Assembly: GCA_965153355.1 (NCBI GenBank)
Contig: OZ231126.1
Coordinates: 34,348,001-34,412,000, forward strand
Reading direction: 5' to 3'
From: Flaccisagitta enflata
Lineage: Eukaryota; Chaetognatha; Sagittoidea; Aphragmophora
Length of the DNA stretch: 64,000 nt
The position numbers and the translations under genes were made by a program. Under the pieces are notes generated by a model. It was not told the DNA's origin. It did not search any database and saw only the letters and a list, made by a program, of their open reading frames with translations. Below, piece by piece: positions 1 to 9,930 of this stretch; the first letter of the stretch is position 1; every line of letters starts with the position of its first letter.

Positions 1-90
1 GACAGACCGACAGACGGACGGACCAATGGACGGACCAACAAACCAAAGGACAGACCCTTTTATAGAGATGCGTTCCTGACGGACGCATCT
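1..90 (-). mobile_element. Family A element, A-AT subfamily, cut by the window edge
   Basis: The hairpin at 66-90 reads on the minus strand AGATGCGTC..ACGCATCT with a 9-nt loop. It is followed by CTATAAAAGG and a GTCC/GTTGG tract running off the left edge. A-run flank at 91-95. Confidence 0.7.
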
Positions 91-178
91 AAAAAGAAGA
101 TGGCAGAATAGAGACAGGAGAGGAGGAGAAGGAGGAGGAGAAAAACAAAAGGATCTTACAATAAAGAAAAGGAAAGGT

Positions 179-415
179 GTGCAAAAAAAAGTAGGAAGAA
201 TGGAGCGAAACAAGGAAGTAAGAGGGGGCGGAGGAGAAAAAAAGAAAGAAGAGAAAGGAGAAGAAGAAAAAGAAGAAAAAGAAGAAGAAGGAGAAGAAGA
301 AGAAGAAGAAGAAGAAGAAAAAGAAAAAGAAGAAGAGGAAGAAGAAGAAGACGAAGAAGAAGAAGAAGAAGAAGAAGAAAGAGAAGAAGGGGAAGAAGAA
401 GAAGAAGAAGAGAGT
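179..415 (+). repeat. GAA/GAAA purine tract
   Basis: Nearly pure A/G strand dominated by (GAA)n with GAAA variants. The Glu-rich and Phe/Leu-rich frames over it are translations of this repeat. Confidence 0.9.
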
Positions 416-464
416 GAGGGCCGTGAGCATTAGGAGACCCCCGAGTCTCCAAGACTCTCGGAGA

Positions 465-523
465 CTGCCTGGAGAGCTCTCCAACTCTCCGAGACTCTCC
501 GAGACTCTCCGAGATTCTCCTGG
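465..523 (+). repeat. Short minisatellite, unit GAGACTCTCC
   Basis: About five tandem or near-tandem copies of a 10-bp unit, the last three perfect or one base off. Confidence 0.7.
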
Positions 524-597
524 GATAAAGGTTGGTCGCGCTCGATCAAACCAGGTTTTGATGTGTGTCATTGACCATCAAATCATCTGTACCATCT

Positions 598-720
598 GTA
601 ACTTGTGAGCATTGGTCACTTTTCACCAAGCCCTTATCTCCAATCACTGCATTTTTTTTATTTGTTAGATCAAATCAACAGCAATTGTATATATTGATTG
701 TACTGAAAATCAGAGAAAAA
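598..720 (-). repeat. Dispersed repeat R1, partial copy
   Basis: Resembles 3818-3962, sharing GCATTGGTCA-type sequence, a T run, GTTAGATCAAATCAA and AATCAGAGAA. Related plus-strand copies are at 12867-13006 and 21425-21485. Confidence 0.55.
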
Positions 721-1270
721 TATAAGAAAAGACGCTACATATCTTGAATGCCAAATTGATTAGAATTGTTTTTCTATTATTAACAGTAAATACACTATTT
801 ATTCAAAATTCTATCATTTTAGGAAACTTTGAATCAATATTTGATCATCATAACAACGTACTACCAGAAAAATTGGAACAAATATGTCTCCTTACAAAAA
901 AAATTTAAAAAATTAAAAGAAATCTTTACTCAATTTAGCAGTGAATCTATGGAAGAAAAAATCAACATCAACTTATCTATTTTTGTATCACTTTTAACAA
1001 ACACATAATGATGTAACAGTACCAAAGGAATAAACAAAATATTACATCAAGCACTTTATCTGACAATCTAAATTCTTTATTGAAGCATCTTAACAAAATT
1101 ATGATTTGGCACTTAAGAATCATGTAATAAAACATGATTTGAAAGTCATGGCAGATGCAGAAAATCATGATTCCACTGCCTAAAAGCTTACTCCAAACAC
1201 CTCCTAAAATTATTCTACAAAGATTTCATGGTCAATATCAGGGATGCTAACATATATGCCTCAAGCAATG
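721..1270. other. AT-rich unassigned DNA
   Basis: No gene, tandem repeat or terminal repeat seen. Several short A and T runs only. Confidence 0.4.
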
Positions 1271-1608
1271 GCAGCCGGTTATCCTATAATTTTTATGATC
1301 CTAGAATTGTTGGTTAGAAAGCTTACGATTGTAAGATTCCTAAACTCTTTTACAATGGGAAAAAGTGTTTTTCCTTCATAACCCAAAAAGTGCTAAATTG
1401 ATTTTTTTCATTTTTTGGGCCAATATCAATAATGAGACCACTTACCTTTGCCAAATGAAATTGTCATCGCCACTCTTCTATAAATAGGTGAAATATGATG
1501 ATGAATGTGGCTTTCTACAATGCTTACAATTCTAGGTTTTCTTGCTTAGAAAGCTTACGATTCTAGAAACTTGGGTAGAAAGCTTACGATTCTAGGTCTT
1601 CTATGACT
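1271..1608 (+). repeat. Dispersed repeat R2, left copy of an inverted pair
   Basis: Matches the reverse complement of 4563-4896 over about 330 bp, including GAAAAAGTGTTTTTCC and CCAAATGAAATTGTCATCGC. Three short internal copies of AGAAAGCTTACGATT occur in it. Confidence 0.8.
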
Positions 1609-1915
1609 TAGTCTCCCAATAAAATGTAAAATTACTATAAGTCGATCTTTCGCTCATGATTCAATCTCTTTCGTCACTTACTATGAGAGGGTGTATTGGT
1701 AGGCCCATTTTAAGGTCCACTAAAAGGTAACCCAAATTTCTGGCTGACATGAAAATGAACAAAAAATGATTTTATGCCCATCTGTGTAGCTGCCCCTGCC
1801 TAACCACAAACGACTACGTCTCTAATTCTTCAGCCAGTCGCACTTGTTTTTTATTCATCCCATTGTTCACTTTCTTGATACTAGGTCCATTTGTATGACG
1901 AGTAAAAGTGCGCAT

Positions 1916-1921
1916 TTTATT
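1916..1921 (-). promoter_or_regulatory. Poly(A) signal of the GC-AG intron gene
   Basis: AATAAA on the minus strand (GAATAAAATG), 89 nt beyond the TGA at 2010-2012. The position fits 3'-end processing of that transcript. Confidence 0.4.
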
Positions 1922-2009
1922 CAATAATGTATATTGCCTCCTTTTTAAATACCTTAATGTAACAAAACATAACATAAGAAATGCAAATGAGGATATTTTC
2001 AGAAGAACA

Positions 2010-3314
2010 TCAGCGCTTCCCTTTGGATGATTTTTTGCCGGGCTGGTCCACTCCTTTAACAGGATGTCTCGCCTTAATCGCCTCTGGTGAAAGATTCTGC
2101 GCAGCAGCAGCCGAGGAAACCCTTTCTTCCTCTTCGTCGCTTTCAATTTGGTTGTGCGAGACTCTGATCCTTCCTCCACGAAGTTCCTTTATAAAAAACA
2201 AGGCCAACACCTATAAGCCGCGTGCGAGACTTACAGACTTCGAATGACGTAGAAAGACTTAGAATGACTTAGAATGACTTAGAATGACTTAGAATGACTT
2301 AGAATGACTTACAGTGACTTAAAATGACTATAAAAGACTCTTAATGACTAATGACCCTAATGACCAAAAATGACTTAAAATGACTTAGAATGACTTAGAA
2401 TGACTTAAAATGACTTAGAATGACTTAGAATGACTTGGAATAACTACTAATGCCTTTAAATGACTTAAAATGACTTAAGAGTTGACGTTATATCGTAAAA
2501 AAGTAAAGTATGACGGACGGACCGACGGACCGACGGACGGACGGACGGACGGATGGACGGACGGACTGACGGACCGACAAAGCGGGGTGTAGAGTCGCGT
2601 GCACGCGACTAAAAAGAACAATACAAGATACACAGCACTCAAATCCTATGAGGGTTACAAAACACTTAAAAACAACTTTGTAACCAACAGACGCACGGAT
2701 CAACATGAGTATATGTCACCTTGCATCTGTCGGCTGTTGCATGTCAAAGTGTGCTTTTAGTCAGCTTAGTTGCAGAAGAACTAAGATACCGTATTTCCTA
2801 CATTTATTGCCCCCTCCTCAAATCAGCACCCCCCCTTCATTGTTTTATTGTACTGAATTATGAAATAAATAAAATGACTAACGACTTAAATTGACTTAAA
2901 ATGACCTAAAATGACTTAAAATGATGTTATTTGACCTAAAATTACCTAATTTACTCAAAAGGGGTTAAAAGGAATAAAACCAATAAATAAAGTAAAACTT
3001 GACCGATTGACTGACCAACCGATGGACAAAGCAGGGTATAGAATCGCGTAGATCAAAAAGAAAATAAAGTCCTAGGGTTGCTATATTCCATATTGAAGCA
3101 GGCAGGTTGGCAGTGGCAAACAATCTCCCCTCCACAGACATTAATACACGACAAACACACGCACGTGCACCGACACGCACACAATCACACACACAGTCTC
3201 GCACAATCACACACACAGTCTTACACAATCACACACACAGTCTCACTCACACACGCACAAACACAGTCTCACACAGACACAGACACAGACACACACAGAC
3301 ACACACAGACACAG

Positions 3315-3349
<35 letters not shown>

Positions 3350-3602
3350 AAATGAGCGTTTTAACACCGATTCAATCATTACCGTAAATGGACCAACAGA
3401 CAAGGGGATGGATGATGGTTGGACAGAAGTGAAACAAAATATCTTGCCTTCTCGGCTTGTTTCAACTGTTCCATGGTTTCTGGATTTGGTGTTCCATTTG
3501 GACTTTTCTTGACTTTCTGATGACTTGGATCATCTTCTTGTGATACTTCAAGTAGGCTTTTGGATCCGTCATTGCATCTGTTATTAGATACGGATATTTG
3601 AG
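2010..3602 (-). CDS. 3' part of a minus-strand gene with a GC-AG intron, function unknown
   Basis: Two exons join in frame. The upstream exon (3602-3448) follows a CCTTGTTTTCCC pyrimidine tract and an AAG acceptor. It encodes a polar, Asp/Ser/Lys-rich segment with PNPETMEQLKQAEK at its end. The donor is GAGAAG|GCAAGA, a GC donor in phase 0. After a 1,261-bp intron, the acceptor TATAAAG at 2187 opens the last exon (2186-2010) with ELRGGRIRVSHNQ, then an acidic run (ESDEEEE), an Ala run, and a basic end KKSSKGKR before TGA. An AATAAA lies about 90 nt further on. The 5' exons are not identified. The intron hosts two family A copies and a CA-rich tract. The product looks disordered; I cannot name it. 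Confidence 0.45.
2199..2610 (-). mobile_element. Family A element, A-TC, in the intron of the GC-AG gene
   Basis: The 5' hairpin AGTCGCGTGCACGCGACT is at 2593-2610, followed on the minus strand by CTACACCCCGC and a GTCC/GTCG tract. The core is a minisatellite of unit AATGACTTAG (2235-2480). The 3' end reads GCGACTT..GGTGTTGGCCTTGTTTTTT on the minus strand. That terminal T run ends 8-10 nt before the last exon of the minus-strand gene. Confidence 0.85.
2235..2480 (-). repeat. 10-bp minisatellite, unit AATGACTTAG
   Basis: About 22 degenerate tandem units within the family A element. The same unit recurs in the A copies at 2871, 23004, 50247, 56378 and 58785. Confidence 0.85.
2871..3060 (-). 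mobile_element. Decayed family A element
   Basis: The AATGACTTA minisatellite (2871-2950), a short GACC-type tract (3000-3025) and a degraded hairpin (AATCGCGTAGAT) near 3042 are in family order. The distal arm and CTTG end are missing. Lies in the same intron as the 2199 copy. Confidence 0.5.
3150..3350 (+). repeat. CA-rich microsatellite
   Basis: (CA)n with frequent CAGT, CACAG and CACG interruptions, inside the candidate GC-AG intron. Confidence 0.85.
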
Positions 3603-3817
3603 CTTGATATTCATGATTGGGAAAACAAGGCTGTATACACATCAAGCTTAGCAGTAATATAGTAAGTGGGGGAGGTTTGGGTGTGTCAATTCACAAGTCT
3701 GATCAACAACCACATCACTCAAGGACAACATGTGTTAAGTCACAGAGCAAATGAAGGCATAATCAGACAACCATCATGCAAAAATATCATAAATACAAAT
3801 AAATGAATAAATTTATC

Positions 3818-3962
3818 TACCAGTAATGGTGGCTTTTGCCGCAAGGAAAAAAGTCGAAAGCGTTGGTCAGTTTTTACCAAGCTTTTATTTCAACCACGGC
3901 AATTTTTTTTTTTTGTTAGATCAAATCAAGAGCTATTGATTGCACTGATAATCAGAGAAGTG
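3818..3962 (-). repeat. Dispersed repeat R1
   Basis: Reverse complement aligns with 12867-13006: CAGTGCAATCA near one end and a segment like CCAATGCTTACGACTTTTTT, then CATTACTGGTA at the other. Also related to 598-720 and 21425-21485. Confidence 0.65.
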
Positions 3963-4396
3963 CTGAAATATCTATAATCATTCAACAGACAACCAGCTCT
4001 GCTCACAAACATGCTTTCTTGATTACTGTGCATTGAATGGAAAGACTTTTTAAGGGGAACAAAAACTTAAATAAGAATAAGATTTTTAAAATTGTTTGAC
4101 ACGGGAAAAAAATGCTTCAGGATTAGTGGACATATCAAGTATTATTGGATCTTGAAGGATCAAACCAGAAAATCAAAGTAAGGTTTTTACTTGTCTCATT
4201 TGAGTTGATAATTGAAAAGCTAGGCTTGGTAAAGCGCAAGAAGAGCGCCTCAACCAACTAGGGGACCCATCAATGGGCACACCAACAGCCACACCCTTGT
4301 AAAGACGCACATAGAAAGGAGGCTACTTCATCCATCTGCAAGTAGAGGGGCCTAGGGGGCAAATGATTCCAAGACCGAGTATAGGTATTCAGGCGG
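3963..4396. other. Unassigned DNA
   Basis: No supported gene or structured repeat. A minus frame at 4461-4270 extends into the following duplication and has no splice support. Confidence 0.35.
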
Positions 4397-4552
4397 GAGC
4401 AATGATGTGAAAAAGCTGGATGCCATGCATAAAAGTATTTCTGTCTTAGAATAGGGGCCATGGACTAACGTGGGGGTAATGATGTGAAAAAGCCGTGTGC
4501 CATGCATAAAAGTATTTCTGTCTCTGAAATAGGGGCCATGGAATAACCTGTG
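4397..4552 (+). repeat. Two tandem copies of a 76-80 bp unit
   Basis: Both copies contain AATGATGTGAAAAAGC, CCATGCATAAAAGTATTTCT and AGGGGCCATGGA. The second copy is slightly diverged. Confidence 0.8.
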
Positions 4553-4562
4553 GGTAATGAAT

Positions 4563-4896
4563 CACAGAAGACCTAGAATCGTAAGCTTCCTACCCAAGTT
4601 TCTAGAATCGTAAGCTTTCTAAGCTAGAAAATCTAGAATCGTAAGCATTGTAGAAAGCCACATTCATCATCGTATTTCCCCTTTTTATAGAAGAGTGGCG
4701 ATGACAATTTCATTTGGCAAAGGTAAGTGGTCTCATTATTGATATTGACACAAGAAATGAAAAAAAATCGATTTAGCACTTTTTGGGTTATAAAGGAAAA
4801 ACACTTTTTCCCATTGTAAAAGTCTAGGAATCTTACAATCGTAACCCTTCTAACCCATAATTCTAGGATCATAAGAATTATAGGATAACCAGCTGA
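4563..4896 (-). repeat. Dispersed repeat R2, right copy of an inverted pair
   Basis: Reverse complement of 1271-1608 with scattered substitutions and small indels. Together they flank the 3' part of the minus-strand gene in inverted orientation. Confidence 0.8.
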
Positions 4897-5086
4897 ATGG
4901 AGGAGAAAGAGGGCCTCCAAAAGTCCTCCACAAGCCCTCCTCAAGCCCTCCGCCTCCTCCACCATTGGGAGAGGTTAAAGAGGGGAGTGTTTTCATGAGT
5001 TCTGGTGACCATGGAACCCTCATTATGGTTCTATGGGTCTGGAGGAGGTCTCAATCACGGTCTCCTAAGGCCTACGGCCCTAACTG

Positions 5087-5146
5087 GAGGAAGAAGAAGA
5101 AGAAGAAGAAGAAGAAGAAGAAGAAGAAGAAGAAGAAGAAGAAGAA

Positions 5147-5178
<32 letters not shown>

Positions 5179-5180
5179 AG
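5087..5180 (+). repeat. (AAG)n trinucleotide tract
   Basis: About 30 nearly perfect AAG units. Confidence 0.95.
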
Positions 5181-5233
5181 GAAACGAAAGGCCGGCGCGT
5201 AATGACGGGAAACGGGCGTCAGTTGATGTGAGC

Positions 5234-5385
5234 GGCGGATTGGATTGTTAGTTGATAGGATTGGATTGTTAGTTGATAGGAGTGGATTGTTAGTTGATAG
5301 GAGTGGATTGTTAGTTGATAGGAGTGGATTGTTAGTTGATGTGAGCGTCGGATTGTTAGTTGATAGGAGTGGATTGTCGGATCCT
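5234..5385 (+). repeat. 22-bp minisatellite
   Basis: Six to seven copies of GGATTGTTAGTTGATAGGAG with single-base and length variants. Confidence 0.85.
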
Positions 5386-5559
5386 CGCCGTTCTTTGTAA
5401 TCCAGTTTCGCGGACGTTAATACAAAAACTTGTCGGTTAATTTACGAGCGCTACATGACGTATTATTCCTTTCTATCGCCCCCCCCCTCTATCTAGCGCT
5501 CCCCTTCCTTTTTCTGCTCTCACAATTTATGTAAGATAGCCAATGAAAAAAAAATTAGG

Positions 5560-5684
5560 ATATAGACCTTGAGGCTAAAATATGGGCCTCGAGGTGGGGG
5601 GGGGGGGTGACAAAGGAGAAGAAGGAAGAGAAATTATCCCATAAGTGAATGCATAGATCATCGACCCCGATGGTGCTGCTGCCC
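5560..5684 (-). mobile_element. Family B fragment (5' end)
   Basis: On the minus strand it starts GGGCAGCAGCACCATCGGGG after a T run, then GATGATCTATGC, matching the TIR variant at 25685-26235, followed by one core unit (GGCCTCGAGG). The rest is missing. Confidence 0.55.
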
Positions 5685-5739
5685 AAAAAAGATAAAAACT
5701 CTCATTATTCTGAGTGCTTTCCTTAGTGATTGTTTAATA

Positions 5740-6687
5740 CCCTGTCTTCAAAATCAACTGCAACCAACAAAAGATGTATGGCGCAAAAACTATTCGCATC
5801 TGTTCATTTGGATTTGTTCTATCTAGTAGCAAATTACCTGCGGTTTTTTCATGCAAAATTTCAGCACCTATAGTCAAATAGTTTAGCTTTTATGCCAGTT
5901 TCATGTAAAAACCCTTATCTTGCTTGACAGTTTTTAGTTGCGGACACGCAACTCTATAAGAGGCTTTGTCCGTCCGTCGGTTGGTCGGTCGGTTGGTCGG
6001 TTGGTTGGTTGGTCGGTTGGTCGGTCCGTAGAGGTGATCGAGTCGAAAAGTGGGAAAACGCGCATTTCCGCCCCTGCCCACCCGTCCGCAACTGGTGGCC
6101 GTGTATCCGGCCTTGTTCATTTTAGACTGGAAAGGAGGTCTTCCACCTTAAAACTATATAATTTCTAAATGCTTTGAGCCAGACTTCTGGGATTGGACTC
6201 AAATTAAAGATTTTTTGCAGGGGATCATGCTAGATTAAAAAAAAAACAGCAAAAAGAACCAAATTCATATGTTTTTTCATTGTTTTTCCAAGATTTTTCA
6301 TGTTTCGCTTACTTTTCATGTTAAAAATTCTTTTTTTATGTTAGGAATTTCTTAAAATTGTATATCATTTGACAAAAAAACAAATTTGTAAGCAAAAGAA
6401 CCTCCATTGGGATCAGCTTAAACATTTTGTATCAATATTTGCTCTATTTTTACAAAATCAAAGAGGCTAAACTCCTTTATTCCAAGTCAAAATCCCAATA
6501 TTTTGATGAATTTGTGGTACTTTTCAAAATATCATAGAAGCTAAACTACTTGGCTTCAGGTGCTGAAATTTTGCATTAAACAACCGCAGGCAATATGCTA
6601 ATAGATAGAAGAAACCCGAATCTTAAAATATGAATAGTTTTTGCGCAATACATCTTTTGTTGGTTGCAGTTGATTTTGAAGACAGGG
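5740..6687. mobile_element. TA-flanked fold-back element interrupted by a family A insertion
   Basis: Arms 5740-5893 and about 6530-6687 are inverted repeats of about 150 bp beginning CCCTGTCTTCAAAATCAACT. TA lies directly outside both ends, as for Tc1/mariner-type elements. A complete family A element (5936-6115) sits inside. No transposase frame is seen, so it is non-autonomous. Confidence 0.7.
5936..6115 (+). mobile_element. Family A element, A-TT subfamily, complete
   Basis: Hairpin AGTTGCGGACACGCAACT (5936-5953), then CTATAAGAGG, a GTCC/GGTC tract, and the body CCCCTGCCCACCC. The distal arm GTCCGCAACT (6084-6093) is the exact complement of the first 10 bases of the hairpin. The terminal hairpin GGCCG/CGGCC is followed by TTGTT. 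Preceded by TTTTT. Confidence 0.85.
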
Positions 6688-7570
6688 TAAAAAAAACCTG
6701 AGAATTTGATTTTGGTTTTTACTCTTGTAAATTCTAAAAATGTTTCAAAAAAAACATAAAGAATAGAATATCATTTTTATTGCAAGAAAGCGCTCATTGA
6801 ATGGTAAAATGATTATGTTATTTTTAATTTCCAAAGCGCCTGGGGGCGCTAAATAGCGAAAACACGGTAAGCGTCACATTCAATTTTCCTGGCGTGCGTG
6901 CGCGGTTTGCGTGCGATTCCTCACACACTGCGACGGCCTTCACATGAGTGCGCACAACGCTGCCAACCAGCTCACGCTTGAATAAACCCCGTCGAACAAA
7001 TAAAGAATATTATCGACAGAAGCATATTGAGATTTGAGAGAGGCGAATAATAGATAAGATGGGAGGAGGGAGGAAAGCGGGCGGATGAGATGGGAGGAAA
7101 AGGGGCAGACAAGAATAGGATGGTAACGATACAAAACGTGAATTGTAATGTTTGGCCCCAAACTGTTGGTTAACAGCCGCAGATGGGACTTGTCGCGGAG
7201 CGGCGCGGACAAACCATCATGTCTTGACTATGTTACCAAACAACCAATAAAGCCAACCAACAAAGCCTTGGCACACATTCAACTACAAACATTACCAAAC
7301 ACAATCTTTTCAATTGATATCTAGCCGCCCAATGAACACAGCAGCTGGCATTCGTCGGACAAACAACAGTATATATGATTTAACATTCTCCAGCGCCTCC
7401 ATTTTTCGAAGATCGCGAATGGGACTTCCTCAGGCTGGCCGGCCGGCGTCTCATCCCTGCAACCGGCCGGCCGTCTCCGAGGCAGACTCGACTCAAACTA
7501 CGACATTTGCTGTTGTAAAACCAAAAGAAAATCTGGTATAGCAATTTAACTTTGTGATGCAATAAAAAAC
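6688..7570. other. Unassigned DNA, partly GC-rich
   Basis: No supported gene. On the minus strand TTTACAACAG at 7510 is a good acceptor followed by a short open segment to 7380, too weak to call. GGCCGGCCGG motifs at 7436-7475 form local inverted repeats. Confidence 0.3.
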
Positions 7571-7680
7571 GCAATGGTGACAATGGTCATGAGTCATGAC
7601 CATTGTCATCATTGTCATGTCATCATTGTCATGTCATCATTGTCATCATGACTCATGACTTATCATAAGCGTATCATGAG
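7571..7680. repeat. Palindromic and tandem GTCATCATT region
   Basis: A 29-nt odd palindrome is centred on 7593 (GACAATGGTCATGA either side), followed by three ATTGTCATGTCATC-type units and a further TCATGACTCATGA. Confidence 0.75.
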
Positions 7681-7920
7681 ATATAGAACCCGTCCCCGTA
7701 TCCGTCCCTTCCTTATAACCGTCACCCAACCCCCCGAAGATGGTATGTTGGGGTAAAACCCCCTCACCCCTTCCACTTCTATTTGTAACTCCACTCATTT
7801 TCTCTCTTTTTTTTTCTTTCTTTGGGAATTGAATCTCTTCTGTTCCAGATTTTAGGAACGTGATCCTTTGACTAGTCAACTGGTCTTCTCCTCTGCCCCT
7901 GGCTCTGCTACTGGTTCTCC

Positions 7921-8166
<246 letters not shown>

Positions 8167-8573
8167 GATTCAATATCCTAAAGTGCGTCAATTCACAAGA
8201 TTTTGGCACGTTCGCATTTTCGCTTGTCATCGCGCCGCGTAGATTTTTTTGACGATTACAATTACTGTTGACTCGAAAAGAGACAGTTTTAAAAAGACAC
8301 AATGGCGCCTCCTTTACCTCTTCCCCACCTAATTACTGTCTAACGAGCCTTTTCATTTTTCTTCTTTTTTTTTCTTTTTTTTTTTTCCTTTTCTCCTTTA
8401 TCCGTTTTTTGTTTTCTTTTTTTTTTTTGCTTACTTGTTTTTCTATTCGTATCTCTGCCATTCTAATTCTACGAACGCTGAAGCACGTCCACTGAGGTTA
8501 AGTCCATTCGGTCGTTGGTGTGTCTGTCTGTCTGTTGGTCAAGCACTCGTTGGTCGATACACCTCTGTTTTTT
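8167..8573. other. T-rich unassigned DNA and GTCTGTCTG remnant
   Basis: Poly-pyrimidine stretch 8350-8430. At 8515-8545 a GTCTGTCTGTTGGTC segment resembles a family A tract without its hairpin. Confidence 0.35.
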
Positions 8574-9096
8574 AGGTGCGCCATAGCACCTCTATAAGAG
8601 GCTCTGTCCCTCTGTCGGTCGGTCTGTCTGTCTGTCGGTCACGCTCTAATGAAAAATCGCTGAAAATGTTTGAAATCAATTGAAAGCTCATCAATGATGA
8701 TACTCGTCATTGATGATACTCAACATTTCATCCACTAAAGTAATCAGCTACGGTTAGGATAGGTCTGATAGAGCTGGTGATAGGTCGGATAGGTCTGATA
8801 GAGCTCGGCATAGGCCTTGTAGAGATTGGCATAGGTCTGATTGAGGTAGGGATACTAGGGATAGGTCTGATAGAGCTAGGGATAGATCTGATAGAGCTCA
8901 GGATAGGTCTGATAGAGCTAGGGATAGGTCTGATAGAGTTGGTGATAGGTCAGATAGGTCTGATAGAGCTCGGGATAGGTCTGATAGAGCTAGGAATAGG
9001 TCTGATAGAGCTAGGGATAGGTCTTATGGAGCTAGGGATAGGTCTAAGAATAAATAACGCCCGGCGCACCGTCTTGACCCGTGTATCCGGCCTTGT
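8574..9096 (+). mobile_element. Family A element, A-GT, with a 22-bp minisatellite core
   Basis: Hairpin AGGTGCGCCATAGCACCT (8574-8591), CTATAAGAGG, GTCGGTC tract, then a core of GATAGGTCTGATAGAGCTAG units (8758-9045). The distal arm GGCGCACC complements GGTGCGCC of the hairpin. It ends CCGGCCTTG plus a T run. Confidence 0.8.
8758..9045 (+). repeat. Minisatellite, unit about GATAGGTCTGATAGAGCTAG
   Basis: About 13 units of 21-23 bp with shorter variants. The IGLIELGIGLIE-type open frame is its translation. Confidence 0.85.
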
Positions 9097-9160
9097 TTTT
9101 TCTTTTTCTTTTTTGTCCTGTCATCATCTTTTTTCGATCGATTTTCCCCTCAGGCTTTTT

Positions 9161-9641
9161 GGTCAGCGGCCCTGAAGGGGAAAAAGTACTGTAGAACACA
9201 TTGCAGTCCCTCCATCAAGCTGTCCATTTGTCCATCTGTCCATTTGTGCAACCTCCCCCCTCTGATCAAGCCTCTTAGGCCTAAAATCTGCCCTCCTAAG
9301 CCTTAAATCAGGTCTCTTAGAGCCTCAAATCAGCTCTCTCAGGTTTTCAATCTGCCCACTCTCTCCTCAAATCATCCCTCTTAGGCTTATTTGGCATCAA
9401 ATCAACCTAGCCACACCTAAAATCAGCCTTTGCAGGCCTTGAATAAACCTGCACAACATCATAAGCTCTCAATCAGCCTTCATCAACTCTTTTAAGCAGG
9501 ACAAAAGAAAGTCACCCTATGTTCTACAGAACTTTGTCACCTTCAGGGCCGCTACTTTGCTTCCTTATATTCAGTGTCACCTGATTAGGTATTGCAGGGC
9601 ATAGGGTACCGCTGACCACATATTGCCCAAGAGCTACTGTT
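9161..9641 (+). mobile_element. Family B element, diverged
   Basis: The left end GGTCAGCGGCCCTGAAGGGG after TTTTT is matched in inverse at 9505-9553. Between them lie CTCAGGCCT-type core units (9280-9480). The tail GGGTACCGCTGACCAC..TTGCCCAAGAGC ends CTGTTTC. A family A element begins 8 bp further on. Confidence 0.7.
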
Positions 9642-9648
9642 TCTTTTT

Positions 9649-9911
9649 AGATGCGTCCGTCAGGAACGCATCTCTATAAGAGGGTCTGTCCGCCCGTCCG
9701 TCCGTCCGTCCGTCCGTTACGCCTGTGCAAAAACCGCGTTTCTCAACTGTTTTTGGCTACGGTGAGATAATACACTGAAACAAATGATCAACCAACATGT
9801 TTTGAGAGTCCTTTCACCCGTCTGTTCGTCCACCTGTCTCTTTATACATTTGTCACATGATCAATAGACGCTGAGACACAGCCCGGACGCATCGTTGCCC
9901 GGTCGGGCTTG
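9649..9911 (+). mobile_element. Family A element, A-AT, long-loop hairpin
   Basis: The hairpin 9649-9673 (AGATGCGTCC..ACGCATCT) leads into CTATAAGAGGG and (GTCC)n. The distal arm CGGACGCATC (9884-9893) complements the first ten bases after the initial A plus loop sequence. Terminal hairpin GCCCG/CGGGC and CTTGTTTTT. Confidence 0.85.
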
Positions 9912-9930
9912 TTTTTCGTTTGCTCTTTTT

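Noticed and set aside
7380-7509. Possible minus-strand terminal exon after TTTACAACAG
   Set aside because: Good acceptor but short, Arg/Ser-rich, GC-biased by GGCCGGCC repeats, and no poly(A) signal was found.
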